Below are positions 25,101 through 40,100 of a stretch of DNA of 64,000 nt, piece after piece. The notes under the pieces are model-generated. The model had not been told where the DNA came from and ran no database searches. It saw nothing but the letters and a program-made list of their open reading frames with translations. Source of the stretch: Climacteris rufus (Eukaryota; Chordata; Aves; Passeriformes; Climacteridae). A program made the translations under genes and the position numbers. Each line of letters opens with the position of its first letter. The stretch's first letter is position 1. Location: assembly GCA_013398175.1 (NCBI GenBank), contig VZRZ01000586.1:434001-498000 (forward strand). Direction: 5' to 3'.

Positions 25101-28100
25101 ATACCTGTAGATACTTGGCTTCTCTTCCTGAGGAAGCTGAGGCTCTTCTGTATGAAGTAGTTCTCAGTATTGAATATGTCTGCTTTTGCGACAACTCTTT
25201 CTACTGCCATGTTTTCTGCATAGTAGGCATTTTGTGTTGTGATTGTTGTTTTGGGTGGGTTAGAAATACTTTGACAGGAAAGGACTATTTTTTATCCTAG
25301 ACCCGCTCAGAATGTGGATTTGGCTGATCTTTGCTGAGGAAGTGAAATATTCCCAAGTTATTGTTTTGTCCTTGTCTTTCATATACAGGCCTACCTGGTC
25401 ACCTATGGTGTTTTTGAAATGCACCATTGTCTCACCATTGACTGAGCAGTGTCTGATATGTCTCCCTGGATCACGATCTTTCGGAGATCCCAAGCTGGTT
25501 TTGGGCCATGGGCTTTAATCTGTGCCTTTTAGAATCAGGACATATGTACTAGCTTCAGTTCTTGACTCGTGTGAGTCCTCTTCCAAAAGGGAAGTGATGG
25601 GGGTGGCAGTGTGAAAATGGTAAACAGGGACAGGGAGTTGGATTCAAGGACACAACAAGGAAAGCTGCAGGGCCGCTGTTACCTCTGCTCCATCCAGTAC
25701 AGACACTAGAAGATGGCGTTTGGGTCATATAATTGTAGCTTCCACATTTCTTTGGGTTTTGTAGAGGCTGCCACTCTTCTTTTTCCTCCAGTATTCCCTG
25801 AGAATGGCCAGTCTATTGTTACCCTTCCATGTTTGGGACCAGGTAGCCTACAGGTCATGGAGCAGCTGCTGATGCTTCAGACTCTGCACTTCTCATTAAC
25901 ATTTGTTTCCAGAGCTTCATCTCCAGGCAGGTTTTTCACTTGAACATATAGCTGTCAAGTGAAAGGTAAAGGAAGAAAGTAAAAGGGTAGGTTCAACATG
26001 GATTTCTTGTCTCAGTTTTGCTTAATTTAGCCCATCTTATACTCAGGGCCTGACTGGCTTATTTCCTTTGCTGCTGTGAACATCCTGTGGCCTTGAGTCA
26101 GGGTCAGGCTCTTCTGTGCAGATGTATAAACCACCTTCCCTGTCACTGACAATGCAGAGTCCAGGCTGACCCCCAAACTTGGGGCTTGCTGACGTGCTGG
26201 ACAAGCCCTACCTCAGTCTGTCTTTTGCTTGGCACTTCTGTCTGTGTATCCTTCCCCTCAGTCCCCCAGAGATTGTAGAATACAGCATTGGAGCCTGGAC
26301 TCTATGTTGTGCAAGTTATTTATTTCCAGACTTAATATCTTTTCCAGAGAAAACAGAAAAGCCATTTTGTGTTGAAGTAACCATGCTGATTCCTTACTAG
26401 GTCTTAATTACTGTGTTGGCTATTTTTTCCCCCCTGACAAATTGGTAGTTGTTAATGCTCTTCGTTTAGCGGAAGCAGCATAGTTCAGTGTGTTGTGAGA
26501 GTGAAAAGCAGCTGTTAGACATAAAAATATAGGCAGTTTGTAAAGGCAAAACAGAATTCTTATGTTTTATGCACACATATTCACCCACAGCACTACAGAC
26601 AGCATTTTCAGTTTTGGCTTGTGCCATCTCCTTCTTTCTGTAATTTTTTTGTTGTCCTTTCAGTTTTTCATGTATTTTTTACCTGTAAAACTACAGGTTT
26701 AAGATGCCCAGTGCAGATACTGTTTTTTCCTCAGTCTTTCTGTCTTGCATGTTGCCTCTGCTGTCCTGTTCTTCTTTGGATTTTATGTGCCTGTGTGAGG
26801 ACTGTAAATTTGGGGAGGAGTTCACCTAATACGGTGCAGTGTTCATTTCCTCTAGCTGCAATGGCTGCTATCCCACACACCAAACCCCACACAAAATCAC
26901 AAAGATTCTGTGTCTGAGGGCTGAAAAGAAGGCTGACCCACTTCTTGGGGAAGATGATACCTCTGTGTAAGTTTTGGGGAAGGAAACTATCAGTTTCAAA
27001 GGTGTGTATGGGTTAGACCTCATAGTGTGTTGCCAAAATTGATCTGATGAGCATAGAAGATACGCAGTTGCATACATGGTGTTTTCACAACTGAGATTTG
27101 TCAGAAAGATTACTGTGTTTTAAGCACCAAAGAGTTCCTGTTTTGTAGTATATGGTATTCAACTGTTGTACACTGTGTTGACAAAAATAAAAAATAGTAT
27201 TTCTTGGTTTTTTGTACCTCGCTGCTGTCATGTCCTTAATCTTTGTGTGGTTACAGAACAAATGATCTGTCTGGTGAGTTCAGTTTCTTGCAGAAAATAT
27301 TTTGTTCTCACAAAAGTAAGACTAGGCTACATTCCTGAAGGCCAGAAAAAAGAGTTATAATTACCAACTCTTTTAGTACCTCAATTTCACCAGTATTGCA
27401 CATGATTAATTTGATTTTATTTTATAGCAGTAGTCTAAGATTAGTTTATAGTGCTTTGTTAATACAAAACCAGGATTGTCAAAGCTTGTCATCATTATGG
27501 TATCTGAGGTTCAGGCAGCAAGAGCAAAAGGAGTTGCTTTCAGCTCTGCTTCTTCAGCTGAACTCCCTTTGTACTTACCTGCTGTGGTTGTTGTGAGAAT
27601 TGTAAGGTAGTCCATTTATCTGCCTAGCAAACATAATTGTGTTTCCTTTTTTCCTTTTTGTGTCTATGCTTGAACAACATTTACATTTCTTTTCTTTTCT
27701 TGGAACTACATATGCAGTTGGTACTTTAAATCACTTACATATTTGGATATATACAATAGAACGTGACATTTCAGGGCTTAGCTTTTCAGTGACTTTTATG
27801 AAGAGAATTTCACAGTTCATGCTTGTGGCCATGCAAGTTATTCTCTCAGGGGTTCTGACATTCTTCAATGTATCTGAGAGCTTTTTGTTGCAGTTTTGAT
27901 ATTAGGTGGGGGAAACATCATCATAACCAGGTTGGTCTCTCATGTGTACAACTTCCCAGATTGGAAAATTTAAGGCAGATAATGCAAATGCAAGGTTGAA
28001 ATGAACAAAGTATTTAGGGAAATAGGGGTGCAGAGGCTGCACAGTTCCAGAGTTTGGTTTCTCATTGTATGTAATCCAGCCTAGGTGCAGACTGCTAACC

Positions 28101-31100
28101 AAAGGCAGCTTTCTCATTGCCCCCTGGTAAAGAGGGGTATATGGCTATATTACTATACCTTCACTTCTACCAGTGTGTTGATTTGTTTGAGAACTGGTGA
28201 TGAGTGCTACACAGTTGTTAGCCAAAGGTAGAGATTAAATGTGTTGCTGGTTCTTGGAAATGGTGAGAATGATTAGAGGAGAGTAGAGAAGGGTCTCTCT
28301 TTTGTTGGTGGCAGCCCAGGTCAAATTAACCAGAGCACAGAACTACTCTCTTGAGGTCTAATATTTAGCCGTGAGATCTTTTAGTAGCACTGTAACTCGC
28401 TTCCCTTGCTTGCTCATCTTCTCTGTCAGTCACAATGTTTCATTCTCCCTTGGTTTTAGCTTTTTTGCCTTACCCATTATATTTATATATTTGTCATCCC
28501 GGACATAGCTGTATGCCATACACATTCTGATAGAGAAAGCCATAAGCATCTTGCCTTGCTCCCCTGTGGTCTGGTTTTGATTTCATTAGGCATACACCTT
28601 CTGTTTCCTGTGATGCCTGAGAAGTGATGCTTGCTGTAACATCTGCTCCTTCAGACTCATGTCTTTATGCAGAGAGCACGTTCAGACAATCTCTCACTGT
28701 CTTGCTGCAGCGGCAGGACCAGGCACATCCTTGCTGTATGCAGACCAGTTAAAGATTCAGGAGTAGTTCTCCCACTAGGCTCTGGTTATAGCTGTTGGGG
28801 TGAGAATCAGCTATCAGAAGATTTTGCTAGCCTTAGTATTAATCGCTGTAGGGCAACAGTGATGGCATTGTGACTTCCAGCTGTTCCTGTTTGCTAAAGC
28901 AGGTAATTGTGATAACTAGGCAGCCACATGAAGATAGAAGAACTGGGAAAGGAGCAGGCATGCATTATTAGACATGCTTTGGGTTTGCCTACTTATAATA
29001 CCGCTAAGAATGAGATGGACTTTCTAAAGATAATGCGTCCTGGTGAGAGACCTGGTTACAGCTTTGAGTATAAGATTGAATAGATTCTGTAGCTCTGAAT
29101 CTAAGCTATTTCTGGGCAACCCCCTTGTGGTAGTGCATGGTATATATACTTGGTACATGTATAAATCTCCATAGAGAAATTGAGGACATTGAGAGAGAGT
29201 TTTAAACACCTTCCTTTTGATTATTAGACACTTTACCCATTTCTGAACAAACTGTAGGTAGTGATCCAGCATCTATCCACTTGTTCTTGCAAAAACATTT
29301 TCCTTTGCATTAAATAGTTGCTCTTGCTTTTGCCAGAAACCAGCCACACTCATCAATGCTTCGTTTTTGCATGGCCTCCCCTCTTGGATCCCTCTACCTC
29401 ATTGTTCAGTTTGGGAATGACTATGAAGAGCCTGGTACATGACATCTTACTTCAGGCTGAAAAATAAACTCTGATCATTGTCTTTGCACTTTGGTTTACT
29501 GTGTTTTGTGCTTTGATTTATTGTGTTAGGGCCTGTTAAATCAGTAGTAAATGTTTGTTAACTGCACCTTTGACAAGTGTAGATGATTGAAAGAAAGAGA
29601 CTGCTAAATAAGAGATTTGTAACTGAAAGACACAGCTTATTGTTCATGGCTGCATTTCATTTATTCTGCTCAGTTTGAAATAATTCAGCTGTTTAAAGAG
29701 TGGCAGCCATTAATGTGGCATCTTAGAAGACAGTGTTTGCATTTTCTGTTGAACCATCCATTCTTAGTATGAGAAAATAGTGTAAATGCAGGAAGTCAGG
29801 TGTTCCCTAGTGTTGTGTTTGTTGGACCAGGTTGCTCTATTGTAATAGCTGATTTATAATCCAGTTCGATATATTGTAGATTCACGTATGGTAGAAGTGA
29901 AAAGAAGAGCCTGTGAAGAGAAGTTTCTCAGTATTTTAATGAAAGTATATGTTGCACAGGGTTCTGCTAGTAAAAATTGAATCTGTAAAAATCTATCCTG
30001 GTGATTAAGGTCATGGCTGTCCTTTTATATAAAAATTGGATATGTTAGGATAAAATTAAAGCAAGTGTAGATATATAGGAATACTTTGTAATCTACACAG
30101 TTGATTTTCTGACATTGGTGGAGAGTCACAGTACATGGCAGGTAGACACAGCTCCAGAATGGCTGTGGAACTGATTCCTTTTCTCACAAGGCTAAAAACA
30201 TCGAAGCTGCACTGGCATCTTTTTTTTTTTTTTTTCATTGGTGTGTATTTAGTACTTGCATCTGATACACTATGCATGGTAAACCTATACTTGGATTTAT
30301 ATTTGAAGGTTAGCAGCTTCTACTTTGCATATTCAAGTAGTGGCATAAGCCACAGTGATGTACCAGCTGCAGGCTGGGTCCTCAGCCAAGACTCATTTCA
30401 CATGTGTGTGTCTTTCTGCAGGGGTGTGCCTTCCTTTCTCAATGCGTGTCTTCAGATTAGGGTTTCTTAATGTGGCACAGATGTATTCTGTCTAACTTCA
30501 GCCATTTACCTAGAACTGATGCTCCAATGAGTGGAATTGATTGAAAGTTATATTATTTAATATAACTCTAACTTTCTAGAATTAATATTGCATTTTGTTC
30601 TTTCCTGTATTTTCTGTCTCATATTTGATGCCTGATATTTGATTATGTGAAGAGTGAATGTTCAAAATAAGCTGGTTTTCTGCATGCATTCTCTTCTCAG
30701 CTGTTCTGTTTTCCTCAAGGAAAAATAACCTGTTTTCCCATCTCTGCATTGTAGAGAGAGCAAGGAGTTACAAATGTCTCTTTTGTGTAAGCCTTTCAGA
30801 TTCCTGTATTAAATCAATAGGTGCTCTTCCCTTTGAAATCCATGATTTCTAGACCAGTTATTGAACTGGGACCATTAAGCCTGGCATGCTCTATCATATG
30901 GTGCAGTGTTGCAGCTTTTCTTTCAGTTCTGCCTTGTTGTGTAATGAAGATAATTTAGCATTGTTGACAAAGGTATACTTCTGTTTCAGTTTTGTCAATA
31001 ATATATTTCCATGTGTAGAAAGATTCATTAAGAAAGGAATTTTAATCGTTTGTGGAGAAGGTAGGTGTTCTGCTAATGAACAGACTCCACAGTAACAACA

Positions 31101-34100
31101 CCAATTATGTAGCTAGGTTCCATTTTAATGTATCTGTAAGTAGGCAAAATGTTAAAGTTGTTTGGAACTCTGGGATGATCATATCAAATAGCCTTAATCA
31201 CTTTGCACTATTATTTTAATTCAGTTATTATGGAGACAGTGGGATTTGAGTTTTGTGCTTTATTTCCTTCCTTGACCAGTATAGCCTATATGAAAGGTCT
31301 TAGGGGATGTACCTTCTATATCATCAGATTGTGGTGAATTTTCTCTGCTTGCACTAGCATTAATTTTACTTTTATGGTTTGTTACTGCTGGCACTTAAAT
31401 GGGAATTGTTAATTCTGTGTCCTAATATGAATGGGGAAAAGAGGGAGAATGATAATTTGACACAGAGGCGTGTGTGTTCTCTAATGAGACACATGCATCT
31501 CATCTCTGCTAGTGCTTTAGTGTAAAAACTCTCTACTACTTCTAAGTATAGTCCAGTGAGGATTTTAATTGTGAAGTGCACTTTTTAGCCAAAGTTTGTT
31601 TTTCTCTGCCATGAATGAGCAAAAAGTCCCCTGTTAAAGTGGTGCTAAGTTTTAGAGGGGCTGAGTAAACTGAGGGGATAGAGCAGTACTAAGCCTCCCT
31701 GACAACTTCTGCTTTGCCAGATACCTTATTTCTCAGTCATCTCTTACTCATGATATTGACTGAAAACTCATGGAGAACTGGTCCTTCTTGTATAGCAGTT
31801 TTTATTGTACAGAAGTAGTCACACAAAGCCGTTACACTTCTTTTCACTGTTTAGTCTCCAGTGGTATGAGTTACCATAGTGAGGTTTTTCCGACGATTAT
31901 CTGGAAGAGTTTGAAAAGATCAGCTTAGTGCCTCCTACCAAGGCATAGAATATGCCTGCTGAATTTTATGACTGTTACCTCTTGGTCACCAATCCTAGCA
32001 GGATGGAAAATAGTTGAAAGGTCTAGATCAGATCTGTCCATTGTATGTAGGTGAACCTACATTAAAGTCAGAAAAGCCACATCATCATATGAATTGCATA
32101 TTAGCCAAGTCCTGGTATGGCCATTCCCTCCCAGTTTGCCATCAGAAAACACCTAAATTCACAAATTTTAGTCCAGTTTTACTGCAAAATCGTGTGTTCA
32201 TGTAGTAAGAGACTTTGATTGAATGAGATAATAGCTTTGCTTAGGTAGATAGTATTGTAATACCTATCTGTGCAACCTGAGTTAATGTTAATGCAGAAGT
32301 GATTAATTTAAGCTCTTCATAATAAAATTCAGTTAAAGTGATTTTTGAGAAGTTTGTAAACATCTCAGTTTAGATACTGGCCTAATATTATTTCTTGTCT
32401 TCCTTACTGTGTTGTTGGCAAGGAAATGACAAAGCAAACAAACATCACTGTTCCTGGTGACCCCCGGACATTTACTGCTGCTCCCTTTGCGCTTCTCTAC
32501 CTGGCAGCTCAAGGCAGCAAAGTTTAAATTTCTTGTTTCAGCCCAAGAAACTTTGCACTTTGTCTCCCTTGAAGCTTCTGCACCTTTTTTCCCCTCTGCA
32601 ATGAAATGCATGGTTGGTTGGTTGGTTGGTTTGGCTTTGCCTGGGATGATGGATCATGTGCAAGAGAGTCTGACACTGTGTTAAATATGGGATGTGTACT
32701 CCGTTCAGGCCACAGAGGACATGAGGTTTCTCAGCTAGAGTTTCGAGGATTCACTAAGGCCGTATAAGTATCTTTCAGCTGTAAGGTATTTACCATTTTG
32801 ATTAAAAATTCATCTATACAAAGGGTATGCTTCTCATGAAATTTTTTGTTCTAGTGGAGATGTGATTTTCTGTGGTTAAGTAAGTGATGGGGAATTCTTA
32901 AACCCATTCCATTTTGCATAATGAACTACATCCCTTTTAGAGCTCTATGCAGACCATGAGCAAAGAAATGGATGTAAAGAGAAGGTGAAAAAATAAAATG
33001 CAGAAGAAAATTGGAAAGAAGGAAAACATCTGATATGCAAATCAGGAAGAAAGACTTCTTAGGGGTGAGAGGGAGTGGGGCATTTGACAGTCTTTGTTAT
33101 ATTATAATGAAATGAAGTTTCCTTGTATATTAGTAAGTAATTAAAATAACATAACAGAAAAGAAGTCTCCAGTAATTTTAAAGCAATGTAATTTTAAGTG
33201 CAGGAATCCTTAACAAAAGTAGTTTTAATAATTTCTTTCGTAAATAAGTGTGTACTTGAAAATTGTATACATAAAGTATTAAAAAATGCTTTGGAAATCC
33301 ACAAAATCTGTAGGCTTCTATTTGCATTGTAAACAATGGTTTCCTAACGTTATTTTGGATTTGAAATTTAGATTTTAGAAACTGTCAAATTAATGCCACC
33401 AGATTTTACTTGTATGCTGAAAATATAGTAACTTACACATTTTAAAGTTAAAAGTAATCCTGAATTTATTGCCACTTTATGAGGTTTTTTACAAGATAGA
33501 GAAGCAAGTTGGCATGGAATATAGATAGTATTTTTTCAGGCTACTCATTCTTGACAATTAAACTGGTAGGGGATGTAAAGAACAAGTGTTCTGTCTGCTG
33601 GCAGAGAATGGCAGAGGCCCCAGGTCACCAGGGCCACTTGGCTGGAATTCTTCTCATCAAACCAAGTGTTGCACTTCATTTAAACATCCTGCTTTTAACT
33701 GGGGGAGAGGGACAAGGACTTTTTTCTTTTAATCTTAAAAATTATCTCCAAGATCCTAACAGGACTGTGTGCCATGTTTGCCACTGCGTTCTTCTGTGTT
33801 TCTTTTTCCAGTGCCTTTTTCCCCCCTCTTTTCCTCCTATTAGTCATTGTGAAACACACATCAGATGTTTTTGCCAGACTTCTGACCTCATCATATCTAA
33901 AGGGGTGTCAAGGATAAAAAGTTTTATCTTTCTGCAAAGGAAGTAACAAGCTATCGCTGAAAGTACAGGATTGTCATCCTCATCAGTTTGAAACTGAGGG
34001 GATGAGAAATAAATCTTTCTGCATTCTTGTTTGTGGTAGGATGTAGGGCGTGAATGGATTAAAAAGCCCTCTGAGGCAAGTATTTCCGTATCTGTCATAT

Positions 34101-37100
34101 TCTGCCTGAGGGTTCTGTTCTGACCTGCACTTAAGAGAAATAAAGTATAATACAGTTCCTTGAAAGAATGGTAAATCTTTATGCCCTCTGTGGACAAATC
34201 ATGTGTTGTTCAGTGATACAATGCTTTGGAAGTTCTCAGCTAAGGAGAGATTTGATATGCCTGCACATATTTTAGATGAGTTATGACTGCTCTTGACTAA
34301 TATGATATCTGAATTCTCAAATGAAGATGTAGTTGGACACTGGTCCAGTGAAATCCAAGTTCTGTGAAGTTCTACAGATCTTCTGAAAATAGTTATCTCT
34401 TCTCTCTTGTTTAGCAGAGAATAAGTGTTTAGTTATTATTTCTGTACTACATACTCAAAGAGATAGGGACAGCGTATGGTCGGTATTTATAACTGTGGAT
34501 TTACATGGTGGATGAGTTCCATTTGTTGTAGCTATATCCCTAATCCTGAGAGATACACTGAGGGTAATTTCTTCTGTGAGGTCAATATAGAGTAGTAACT
34601 TATACTAGATTTTCTTGGCTTAGCACCTGCATTTGTCAAGATTTCAGAAGTGAAAAGGGTCACCAGGAGAAATAGTCCTCAGTATATGACAGCTGTCAGT
34701 GCTTTGACTGTGTTAGCAGTTTCAAGAAGGTCATGGTTGAGTTGGAAATGCGATGAACAGAAAACCTTAGTGCTTCTTCTGATGCACTGTTTTGCAGTTC
34801 GTGGCCCCTCATGTTCCTCTGTTGTTTCTTTTTTGTTTTTTGTTCTGTTTTGTTCTGTTCCTTCATCATATCACACACACATTAATCAGTCTGTTTGCTG
34901 TTACCCACCTTTAGGGCTATAGTCTGTAAGAAGTGGCTGGGTTATTCTCATGTTGGAAAGTCTGGGAATTAGTCTGTGTGTGTGTATTTGGTAATGACTT
35001 GAGAGATGAAGAGTATGAAACGTCATCTTCAGCTCTGTGCTCAGATCAGCAGCCATTGAGTTGAGAAGTTTATGCACACAGGAGACGGAATATTCTGACT
35101 GTATCTTTAGGGCTGCTTGCACAAGTGCTCTCTGAAAGCACTATTCTTTTGGGTATACCTAGTTGCTTCTGAACATTTTTGTCTCTGCCTGAAAGCACCA
35201 GTCCTCTTTCTTTGTATGAGTCCTCTCTCTTAGATTGATCTTTTCCCCTTATACATATAAAAACAAAGTCAGTCTGCAGGACTGTACTGTCTCAGATAAA
35301 GATCTATGAACCATGTCAAATATTTATTACTGAACCGGTTTAACTGGACACCTGTGTTTTCAATGGTTCTAACAGAGAATGGACTTGGTGCTGTGCAATG
35401 TTTAAACCTGAATAAACAAATAAGTTTATCTAGTAAGTAAAGAGAAAGCATGGGAAGGAATTCCTGAATTGTCAAAGACAGCCTTGTAAAGTAATGACTT
35501 TGCAATACAGCAAAGCATTAGAGAAGATTGTCTCAAAGTAACAAGAGGCACTTGGGTTAAATTAATGTATACTTGTATTTCACTAAAAATGAGCATAAAT
35601 GGCTTCCCTCTTAAGTCTAAGAACAAGGCAGATGTTGATTTATGTTTATCTTCAAAGTGTAGGACCACTTAGGGTAATCTGAGTTTGGACAGCCTCCTCT
35701 ATGGAGAGAGTAACTTTGCCTCTTTCCATGCCCAGAAATATTTATTTTTGATGCTTGCTTCTCCCATGGTGGCAAAGAACAAAGTGTATTGGCCTCTCCT
35801 TGTCCGGCTTCATCCCCTCTTGTGGCAGGCAGGGAGGCACCCACAGATGACGGTAGAATGGATGCTCAGAGTGCAGGATTCAGCGTGGCTCTTCAGGTTC
35901 TGCTGTAGGGATACTGGATACTGGAGGTGTATAATAACAGGGTGGGATGCTGGAGAGCGAGCAGTGCCCAGACCCTCTTACCATCTGATGAGATCTGATG
36001 ATCCCCCTTGAAATGAGCTCCTCCTAGACCCCAGGCTTTCAAAAAACCTCAATTTTTCTGTCACCCCTTACAACTCACTAGAATTTCATTACACTCGCTG
36101 CAGGATGAATGCTTTGCCATTGCTGGGAAAGACTCTGTGCCTGTGCTGCTGAGAAACCATGAGTCAGCTTGCTCAAGGGAAGAAGGAGGAGGCGAGGAAA
36201 TCTCCTTTTATGATGAATCTTCCCACACTTCCTGCTGTTTCTGTTTTGGGCACACTGGTTCAGAAGCTGTGGGCTGTTTGCTGCCTGGCTCTCAGTGTGT
36301 GAAAATTGTTCCTTCCCTAAGAGGGATCACCTGCTTGTCCTGATATGAGGTGACACTATCCCACGCCTTTCCCAATCTAGAACAAAAGGGATAATGTTTC
36401 ATCTCCACTTGAAGTGAACCGTAGTGTCATGGGGGACTGGGACAGGAGAAAAGCCCTTGCTGAATTCCGTAGAGTTTCAGAGTCCAGCAATGTTACAGAG
36501 GTTTTCTGAGTCACTCTTTATTCTGAGAGGCTACTGTTTAGTCTAATCCTGTGGGATAAATATATTCTCATTAAATTCACAGGGACCCTCATCCTAACTT
36601 AACTAAAGTGTGACTGGACTCACAACACTAACAGCAAAGAATTTTTTGCCAGTTACATACCATACCTTTGAGTAGGATATGCCATAAAAAAACCAACACT
36701 TCTGCCTCTTTGTTTGGAAGGTCATATTCTGAGGGTGAGCATAACAGTGCTGAAATGGTTTTAATATAATATGATTCTGGATAAAAATGATGACAGGTAA
36801 CAAAACAGTGCTGTTCAGTTCACTTGCTGGAAACATCTTGGAAGTGCTTCAATTATATTTCATGCTTGAGTTAAAAGCTGCTACAATAGTGACAGGAGAA
36901 AAATAGAATTGCTTCATTTCTTTTCTCCCACCCACGGACATTTCTCAGTGTGGAAAATGAGTCATCAAGAGGAGGTATTTTTACGTTGCAACAGGCATTA
37001 GAGAAATGTTGATCTTTGGGCTAACTCAATGTGTCAATTGATCTACCAGTCAAACGGTTTGATCCTGATCCTGCTTGCAGAGATTTCATTTCCTTTGGAA

Positions 37101-40100
37101 TGACTGTGAAGTCACAGCAAGAAGTGACCAGCACAAACTCCCCAGAAATCAGCTCAGGTGTGGCTCCCACTGTGGCAGCTGTGTGACACGGCTGACCTGA
37201 TGGCTGTGCCAAGTTTCTGGGGTATGGGTCTGCTTTAAAGAAACTGGGGTAGATCCTCAGCAGAGATTGATGGTCCCAGGCCCCTTTGCAAGCACTGTAC
37301 CAGTGGTGGCATGAGGGGTCTTCACGGACAGGGCTAGCTTGCCAGCTTGGCATCAGCTCTGTTGGTTATGGCCTGGGACGTTATGGTTGCTTTTGAAGGT
37401 GGAGGCTTTGACATATTGCAGCTTTCAAGCAATTTTTTAGAAGTCTCCTGTCACAAGTGAAAAGTTAGCATAAAGTAAATCATGAGCTGGTCTCTTAGTT
37501 TGAGAACAGCTGGGATGCGGGGGGAGGCTACTGTTTACCGTAAAGAATTCAGTCATTAATCTACTTTTAATTTGTATCTTATTTTGGTGTATAAGACTTC
37601 AACATAATGAGTAATGAACATAGGTTTTTCATCTGTCATTTTCAAAGTGTTTTGCAGAAAGGGACGAGGAAGTTTAAGGCTCAAAGCCATGTAAAAGAGT
37701 TAATCAGTTGTCAGGTGCAAAGCATGGCCCTTATCCTCACTTTTTTTCCTCATCCTTGCTAGACCATACTTTTATCCCTCTCAGCTCTTCAAAGGGGCTG
37801 ATGGCTCAGATGAGCAACAAACCTGCAACCACAAACTGGTATTTATTGCCCCCAAACTAGTATTTATCATCCCAAACTTGTTTTCTGGTGAGCCAGTGTG
37901 ATTTTTGAGCTAATGTTTTCCCCTTTTACTATACTTTTTGAGTGTTTACTCTCAGATACCAAGTTTCCCCACCTGGAAAGTTTGCTATACTGTGCTACAC
38001 TGGGTTTGCATGGCTAGGTTTTGGTAGCACGTAGGCTAATAGGGGTGTTTTCTGTGAGAAGCTGGCAGGTGCTTCATCCATATTCGACAGAACCAATACC
38101 AGCTGGCTCCAAGACGAACAGGATGCTGATCAAAGCTGGGCCTCTCAGAAATGGTGGTAACACCTTTGTGATATTTAAGAAGAAAAAAAAAAAAAGAGTT
38201 ATTGCACAGATGTGATTGCAGCCAGAGAAGAGAGGAGGGAGAATATGTGAGAGGAACAACTCTGCAGACACCAAGGTCAGTGGAGAAGGAGAGAGAGGAG
38301 GTGTTCCAGGTGCTGAAGCTGAGATTCTCCTGCAGCCTGTGGTGAAGGCCATGGAGAGGCAGCCCATGGAGAACCATAAGAGTGCAGAGATTCACCTGCA
38401 GCCTGTGGGGGAGACCCAGGCCAGAGCAGGGGAATGCCTGAGAGGAGGCTGTGAATCCAACGGAGGCTTGTGCTGGAGCAGATATCCTGGTAGAACTTGT
38501 GACCCTGTGAGGGACTTATCCTGGGCAGCCTTTCCTTGAAGGACTGCACGCCATGGAAGAGTGCATGGAGCAGTTACAACAGTTCATGGAGAACTGTTGC
38601 CTATGGGATGGACTCATGTTGGAGAAGTTCATGGAGAGCTGTCTCCCATGGGAGGGACCCCACGCTGGAGCAGGGGAAGGATTCCTCTCCTTGAGCAGCA
38701 GCAGGAACAACATGTGATGAACTGACCATAACTTCCTCTTCCCTATCTCCCTGCAACACTGTGGGGGAGGAGGTAGAGCCTATGAAGGAGGAAGTGATGA
38801 AGCTAAGGTGGTTTTAAGTTTATTTTACTCTCATTATCCTGCTCTGACTTTATTAGTAATAAAATTCACTTAATTTCCCCAATGCAAGTCTGTTTTGCCT
38901 GTGACAGTATTTGGTGATTGATCTCTCTCCCTGTCATTACCTCAACTCATGAACCTTTTGGTGTATTTTCTCTCCTCTGTCCACTTCTGGAGGGAACTGA
39001 TAGTGGCTTTGGTGGGTACCTGGCATCTAGGTAGGGTTAACTCACCATGGTAACTGATCCTTGGAAGTTTGTGATTTGTGAGAATTATGAGTAGGATATC
39101 CTTAACCATACTTTGGTGGTTACATAGTTCTTCCTTTTTGGGTATCACGTGGGAAGTTGACACTTACTTGTGTAAATCCAGCACAAAGACTGTGTCTGCC
39201 AGTAGTCGTCATCTGTGGCAGCATCACAAAGGACACAGCTCCATGCCACTGAGTCCAGCTGGTAGTGAGGTTGAGCATGTATTCGCAGTAGGTACAAGAT
39301 GCATCTGCATCTATATATGCTCCTCCCCCCCATCCTGCTTGCCAGCTAATCCACCTTGCTGCGCATGAGAGGGTGACCCAGCACAGAACAAGAAAACAAA
39401 AGTCCTGTTGACACAGGACAGCCACTTTGATTCCCTTGTCACTCTGTTTTCCCGTGCTTGTTGCTGTCCATACCAGCTTTGCTCACCTTTGGTCCTTCCT
39501 ATTACAAGTCTTCAGCAGTTCCCAAGTGCTCTTCCCAGGAGCCTTATAAAGTGTCCCCTGCCCCAGCAGTAACCTTTCAGTCTCAAGATTCTGCAGGAAA
39601 CGTCTCCCACTGACCCCCATGCTGGGTGTCAGTCCCAGGCCATGAACCTGGTAACTCCCTATGTTGGGCTCAGCTCCCCTGGGACTCCCTCAGGCAGACC
39701 AGGCTGCTGGGCTGCCTTCACTGGCTGTTGCCACTGTGAATGGAGATGATCACCTAACTTGCCAGCAGCCCAAGTTTAATGCTGAGTGCTCCCATTTCCA
39801 ATACATCTGTTTGGTGCTTCACACCATCAGCTCCGGGAAGCTGCATATTGCCACAAGTGGCTTCAGCTGTAGATCTTGTTGTCATAGGTGTCCATGGTCC
39901 GTGAAAGCTGTGGAGATCTCCCTCAGCTGCTGAGGTGTACTGACTCATCACAATGTTTCTGTATGGTTTTATCTGTCTATAACTGGCATTTACTTTCATT
40001 TTTTCCTAGGCAGAACTGAACTCCTTGAACTGTTGTGTCAGTTTATTTAAATTAAGTGTGATTTGAGTGCAGACTGATTTGGGTGCATTACAATTTTTTC

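Larger units (their letters stand above)
23546..38000 (+). other. PARP8: PARP8 intron 2, central part
   Basis: About 14.5 kb of intron with no exon recognised. It includes a T16 run (30220-30235), a TGGT tetranucleotide repeat (32611-32630) and T-rich GTTCTGTTTT-like repeats near 34826-34862. The longest frames (145 codons at 33509-33946, 141 at 24769-25194 minus) show no recognisable domain and are taken as chance. Confidence 0.75.

Noticed and set aside
33509..33946. 145-codon + frame in intron 2
   Set aside because: Low-complexity, Phe/Cys-rich C-terminal half from a T-rich tract; no domain, no splice structure. Expected by chance in 52 kb.
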